Shown: positions 54,134 to 56,692 of the stretch, one piece after another
Position numbering within the stretch: the stretch's first letter is position 1
Layout: the number at the start of each line of letters is the position of its first letter
DNA from: Brucella haematophila
GTDB taxonomy: Bacteria; Pseudomonadota; Alphaproteobacteria; Rhizobiales; Rhizobiaceae
Length of the DNA stretch: 56,692 nucleotides
Assembly: GCF_005938105.1 (NCBI RefSeq)
Contig: NZ_VCPE01000023.1
Coordinates: 1-56,692, forward strand
Direction: 5' to 3'
Notes under the pieces: generated by a model
Database searches by the model: none
What the model was told of the DNA's origin: nothing
Seen by the model: only the letters and a program-made list of their open reading frames with translations
Made by a program: the position numbers and the translations under genes

Positions 54134-55057
54134 ATGACCAACAACGCGCGCACCGGGGCAATCATTCTCGACGGCGGCATGGGCCGCGAACTGGAGCGCG
54201 TCGGCGCACCGTTCCGCCAGCCGGAATGGTCGGCGCTTGCCCTGATGGAAGGCCCACAATTCGTGCGCGAAGTGCATGACGGCTATATTGCCGCCGGTGC
54301 CGATGTCATCACCACCAACAGCTATGCGGTCGTGCCGTTCCATATCGGCGAAGAGCGCTTTGCCGCCGACGGTCGCAAGCTCGCAGCTCTTTCCGGCACC
54401 ATTGCCCGCGAAGCCGTCGATGCGTCCGACCGCGACGTGAAGGTCGCCGGTTCACTGCCCCCGGTCTTCGGCTCTTACCAGCCTGACTTGTTCGATCCGG
54501 CCCGTGCGGGCGAATTGCTCGGCGTTCTGGTTGACGGTCTTGCGCCATCGGTTGATCTCTGGCTTGCCGAAACCCAAAGCAGCCTCGCCGAAGTGAAAGC
54601 TGCCCATGAGGCCACCCGCAGCACCGGCAAGCCGCTATGGGTTTCCTATACGCTGCGTGACGATGTTGCGCCGGAAGATATGGGCGAAGCCCAGCTTCGT
54701 TCGGGCGAAACCGTCGCCGAAGGTGCACGTCTGGCCGCAGAAATCGGCGCAGAAGCGCTGCTGTTCAATTGCGCCATGCCGGAAGTCATGGACGCCGCCA
54801 TTCTGGCAGCCAAAAAAGTATTCGATGAACTCGGCAAGGATATTCCGGTCGGCGTTTATGCCAATGCCTTCCCGTCGCAGCAGGGCGACGAGGAAGCCAA
54901 TGCCACGGTGACGGAAGTACGCGCCGATCTCGATCCGGATGCCTATGGCGTCTGGGCGCAGCGCTGGGTGAAGAATGGCGCAGGCATTATCGGCGGTTGC
55001 TGCGGCATCGGCACCAACCACATCCACGCATTGTCGAGCAAATATCTCTGCGCGTAA
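54134..55057 (+). CDS. Homocysteine S-methyltransferase family protein
   Basis: A 307-residue enzyme with the homocysteine-binding TIM barrel: IILDGGMGRELERVG at the N-terminus, TTNSYAVVP, LLFNCAMPEVM and the zinc-binding GGCCGIGTNHI near residue 289. Family members move a methyl group from S-methylmethionine, betaine or other donors to homocysteine, giving methionine. It ends an operon with an ABC importer, suggesting the methyl donor or a methionine source is imported. ATG 54134 is the clear family start. Confidence 0.87.
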   Translation: MTNNARTGAIILDGGMGRELERVGAPFRQPEWSALALMEGPQFVREVHDGYIAAGADVITTNSYAVVPFHIGEERFAADGRKLAALSGTIAREAVDASDRDVKVAGSLPPVFGSYQPDLFDPARAGELLGVLVDGLAPSVDLWLAETQSSLAEVKAAHEATRSTGKPLWVSYTLRDDVAPEDMGEAQLRSGETVAEGARLAAEIGAEALLFNCAMPEVMDAAILAAKKVFDELGKDIPVGVYANAFPSQQGDEEANATVTEVRADLDPDAYGVWAQRWVKNGAGIIGGCCGIGTNHIHALSSKYLCA

Positions 55058-55065
55058 GTTCGCGT

Positions 55066-55171
55066 CTAGAGCGGTTCCGGTTAAAACGGAATCGTGGAAC
55101 CGCTCTATTTATTTGTTTTTACGCATTATCCTACGCAAAACCGCTACGCACTTTTGCTGGAAATGCTCTAG
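55066..55171 (-). repeat. Dispersed repeat family 1, copy F (long form)
   Basis: On the minus strand: CTAGAGCATTTCCAGCAAAAG, CGTAGCGGTTTTGCG, ATAATGCGTAAAAACAAATA, then the terminal hairpin AGAGCGGTTCC ... GGAACCGCTCT. Starts and ends with CTAGAGC/GCTCTAG, so the whole element is bounded by an inverted repeat. Confidence 0.85.
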
Positions 55172-55179
55172 GTTCAAAG

Positions 55180-55210
55180 AAAAAAGGCGGCTTTTCAGCC
55201 GCCTTTTTTA
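55180..55210. terminator. Bidirectional terminator
   Basis: AAAAAAGGCGGC, loop TTTTCA, GCCGCCTTTTTT, with A- and T-runs on both sides. It serves the convergent homocysteine methyltransferase and M20 genes. Confidence 0.92.
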
Positions 55211-55212
55211 CA

Positions 55213-56412
55213 TCAGGAAAGAATACGGATCGCCGCCAGCGACAGCGCGACGACACCATTTGCAATCGAGCGTTCGTCCGGCTGATAATCGGAATTGTGC
55301 AGCTTGTCGTTGCGGCCTTCCTGCGACGCGCCGACGCCCAGCTGGAACGACGGCACCTTCTCGGCCACCAGAGCAAAGTCTTCCGAGCCGAGACTGCCGC
55401 CGCGCTTGAAATAGACATCGCCGTAGTGTTCGCGAATGGCCGCACCCGTTGTCTCGATCAGATAAGGATCGGACACCATTGACGGCACGCCGCGCACATA
55501 ATTGATTTCGCAGCGCACCCGCATGGACGCTTCAAGCCCGGCACAGATGCGGCGCACCGCAGCTTCGACCACATCGCGCGTTGCCGCATCCTGACAACGG
55601 ACCGTGCCCATCAGCGTCACCGCATCCGGGATGATATTATGGGTGTGACCGCCATGGATCGAACCGATGGTGAGCACAGCCGTGTGCATCGGGTCCACCT
55701 CGCGCGATACCACCGTCTGCAGCTGGTTGATCAGCTGCGCCGTCGCAACAATCGGATCAACAGCCTGATGCGGACGGGCCGCATGGCCGGAAGCCGCATG
55801 AACGGTGATATCGAACTCGTCCGACGAACCATTGGCAACACCTTCGACGAAGGTGAAAGTGCCGGTCGGTTCTTCAGGCTGGTTATGAAAGCCGAGCGCA
55901 TAGTCCACATCATCCAGAATGCCATCCGCGATCATGGCGCGGGCGCCGCTTTCCAGTGTTTCCTCGGCGGGCTGGAACATCAGCTTCACATTGCCGCTTA
56001 GGCGCGGGGCGATTTCCTTGAGCACGCTGCCAATACCGATCAGCGTCGCCGTGTGGAGATCATGACCACAGGCATGCATCTTGCCCTGATGGGTGCTGGC
56101 AAAAGGCAGGCCGGTCTGCTCCTCGATGGGCAGCGCGTCCATGTCGGCGCGGATAACCAGCGTCGGCCCCGGACGCCCGCCCTTGATCAGCCCCACAACC
56201 CCGGTGCGGCCAATGCCGGTCTGATGCTCGATGCCGAGACGCTCCAACTCGCGCGCCACGACACCAGCCGTCCGCTCCACATCGAAGCCGGTTTCGGGAT
56301 GGGCGTGAATATCACGGCGGATCTCGATCAGATCCGGCTCCACCTTGTCCGAGAGCTGCTGAACAAGTGAGGAAAGGTCATTGAGGCCGTGGCTGGTGGT
56401 CTGCGTCGTCAT
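55213..56412 (-). CDS. M20-family amidohydrolase (hippurate hydrolase-like)
   Basis: A 399-residue metal-dependent aminoacylase/amidohydrolase. Metal-binding and catalytic motifs: HACGHDLHTATLIG (His113, Cys115, His117), QPAEETLESGA, GFHNQPEEP and SGHAARPH in the lid domain. Such enzymes cleave N-acyl amino acids (hippurate, IAA conjugates). The substrate is unknown. It is the last gene before the shared terminator and is probably monocistronic. It may process an N-acyl compound imported by the adjacent ABC system, but that gene set is on the other strand. Confidence 0.9.
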   Translation of the reverse strand: MTTQTTSHGLNDLSSLVQQLSDKVEPDLIEIRRDIHAHPETGFDVERTAGVVARELERLGIEHQTGIGRTGVVGLIKGGRPGPTLVIRADMDALPIEEQTGLPFASTHQGKMHACGHDLHTATLIGIGSVLKEIAPRLSGNVKLMFQPAEETLESGARAMIADGILDDVDYALGFHNQPEEPTGTFTFVEGVANGSSDEFDITVHAASGHAARPHQAVDPIVATAQLINQLQTVVSREVDPMHTAVLTIGSIHGGHTHNIIPDAVTLMGTVRCQDAATRDVVEAAVRRICAGLEASMRVRCEINYVRGVPSMVSDPYLIETTGAAIREHYGDVYFKRGGSLGSEDFALVAEKVPSFQLGVGASQEGRNDKLHNSDYQPDERSIANGVVALSLAAIRILS

Positions 56413-56555
56413 TATATCTGTCCCGTCAAACGGTGCTATTTATCTGTTAGCGGCTTATCGCGGTTCACCCCGGTCGAACAAGGCAAAACTTTCGCGCTAA
56501 CTCGATCGCGATCTGCCGCCTTCCCCCTTTTTCTCACCTTACGCCTAGAACGCGG

Positions 56556-56585
56556 AAAGCCCCGCATTTTTTTGCGGGGCTTTTT
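56556..56585. terminator. Rho-independent terminator
   Basis: AAGCCCCGCA, loop of six T, TGCGGGGCTT, ending TTT, with AAA before it, so it may act in both directions. It lies 19 bases beyond the 3' end of the minus-strand tRNA-fMet. Confidence 0.9.
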
Positions 56586-56603
56586 GTTGTATTCAGATGG
56601 TTT

Positions 56604-56680
<77 letters not shown>

Positions 56681-56692
56681 ATAAACTTTGTG

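Overview
The window looks like chromosomal DNA of a Brucellaceae bacterium (Alphaproteobacteria, Hyphomicrobiales), most likely of the Ochrobactrum/Brucella lineage. The evidence is roughly 60% GC coding DNA, the ubiE-ubiB-coaBC gene order, a beta-class GST with the motifs I remember for the Ochrobactrum anthropi enzyme, and many short palindromic intergenic repeats of the type known in Brucella. This is a reading by eye; no database search was run.

Layout. 1-1590: gene-poor segment with a possible phage-like gene tail and an AT-rich orphan ORF. 1591-11114: membrane alpha/beta hydrolase, phytase-like esterase, lysoplasmalogenase with an aldehyde dehydrogenase, EEP phosphodiesterase, cardiolipin synthase and an HdeD-like protein. 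11239-21514: prfC with an aph(3') kinase gene 14 nt behind it, coaBC carrying an extra N-terminal ribbon-helix-helix domain, ubiB, ubiE, upp, an exported aspartic protease, slyX, a GNAT gene, msrA and tRNA-Ser(GGA). 21706-26400: a frameshifted exported-protein gene, an 11.75-copy octanucleotide tandem repeat and a large autotransporter. 26408-31395: GST, DUF2778 protein, diguanylate cyclase and a DnaQ-like exonuclease.

31527-41281 is a nine-gene minus-strand unit: GntR regulator, aldehyde dehydrogenase, SDR dehydrogenase, peptide-type substrate-binding protein, two permeases, two ATPases and an amidase. It looks like a complete import-and-catabolism module for an amide or peptide-like compound. 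41389-45100 is a second minus-strand operon: ECF transporter S component, a fused double ATPase (EcfA), EcfT, and a purine-type phosphoribosyltransferase translationally coupled to EcfT. It is probably a nucleobase uptake-and-trapping system, and its 5' leader may be structured. A LysR gene divides it from a divergent ankyrin / guanine-deaminase-like / CynX-family MFS set, which also points to purines. 48761-56680: DHA2 MFS exporter, tRNA-Gly(GCC), an ABC transporter without a binding protein coupled to a homocysteine S-methyltransferase, an M20 amidohydrolase and initiator tRNA-fMet.

The best candidates for something undescribed are the RHH-CoaBC fusion with a perfect inverted repeat abutting its start codon, and the ECF-phosphoribosyltransferase operon with its asymmetric ATPase. 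Two dispersed repeat families occur across the window. One copy has become the in-frame C-terminus of a gene.
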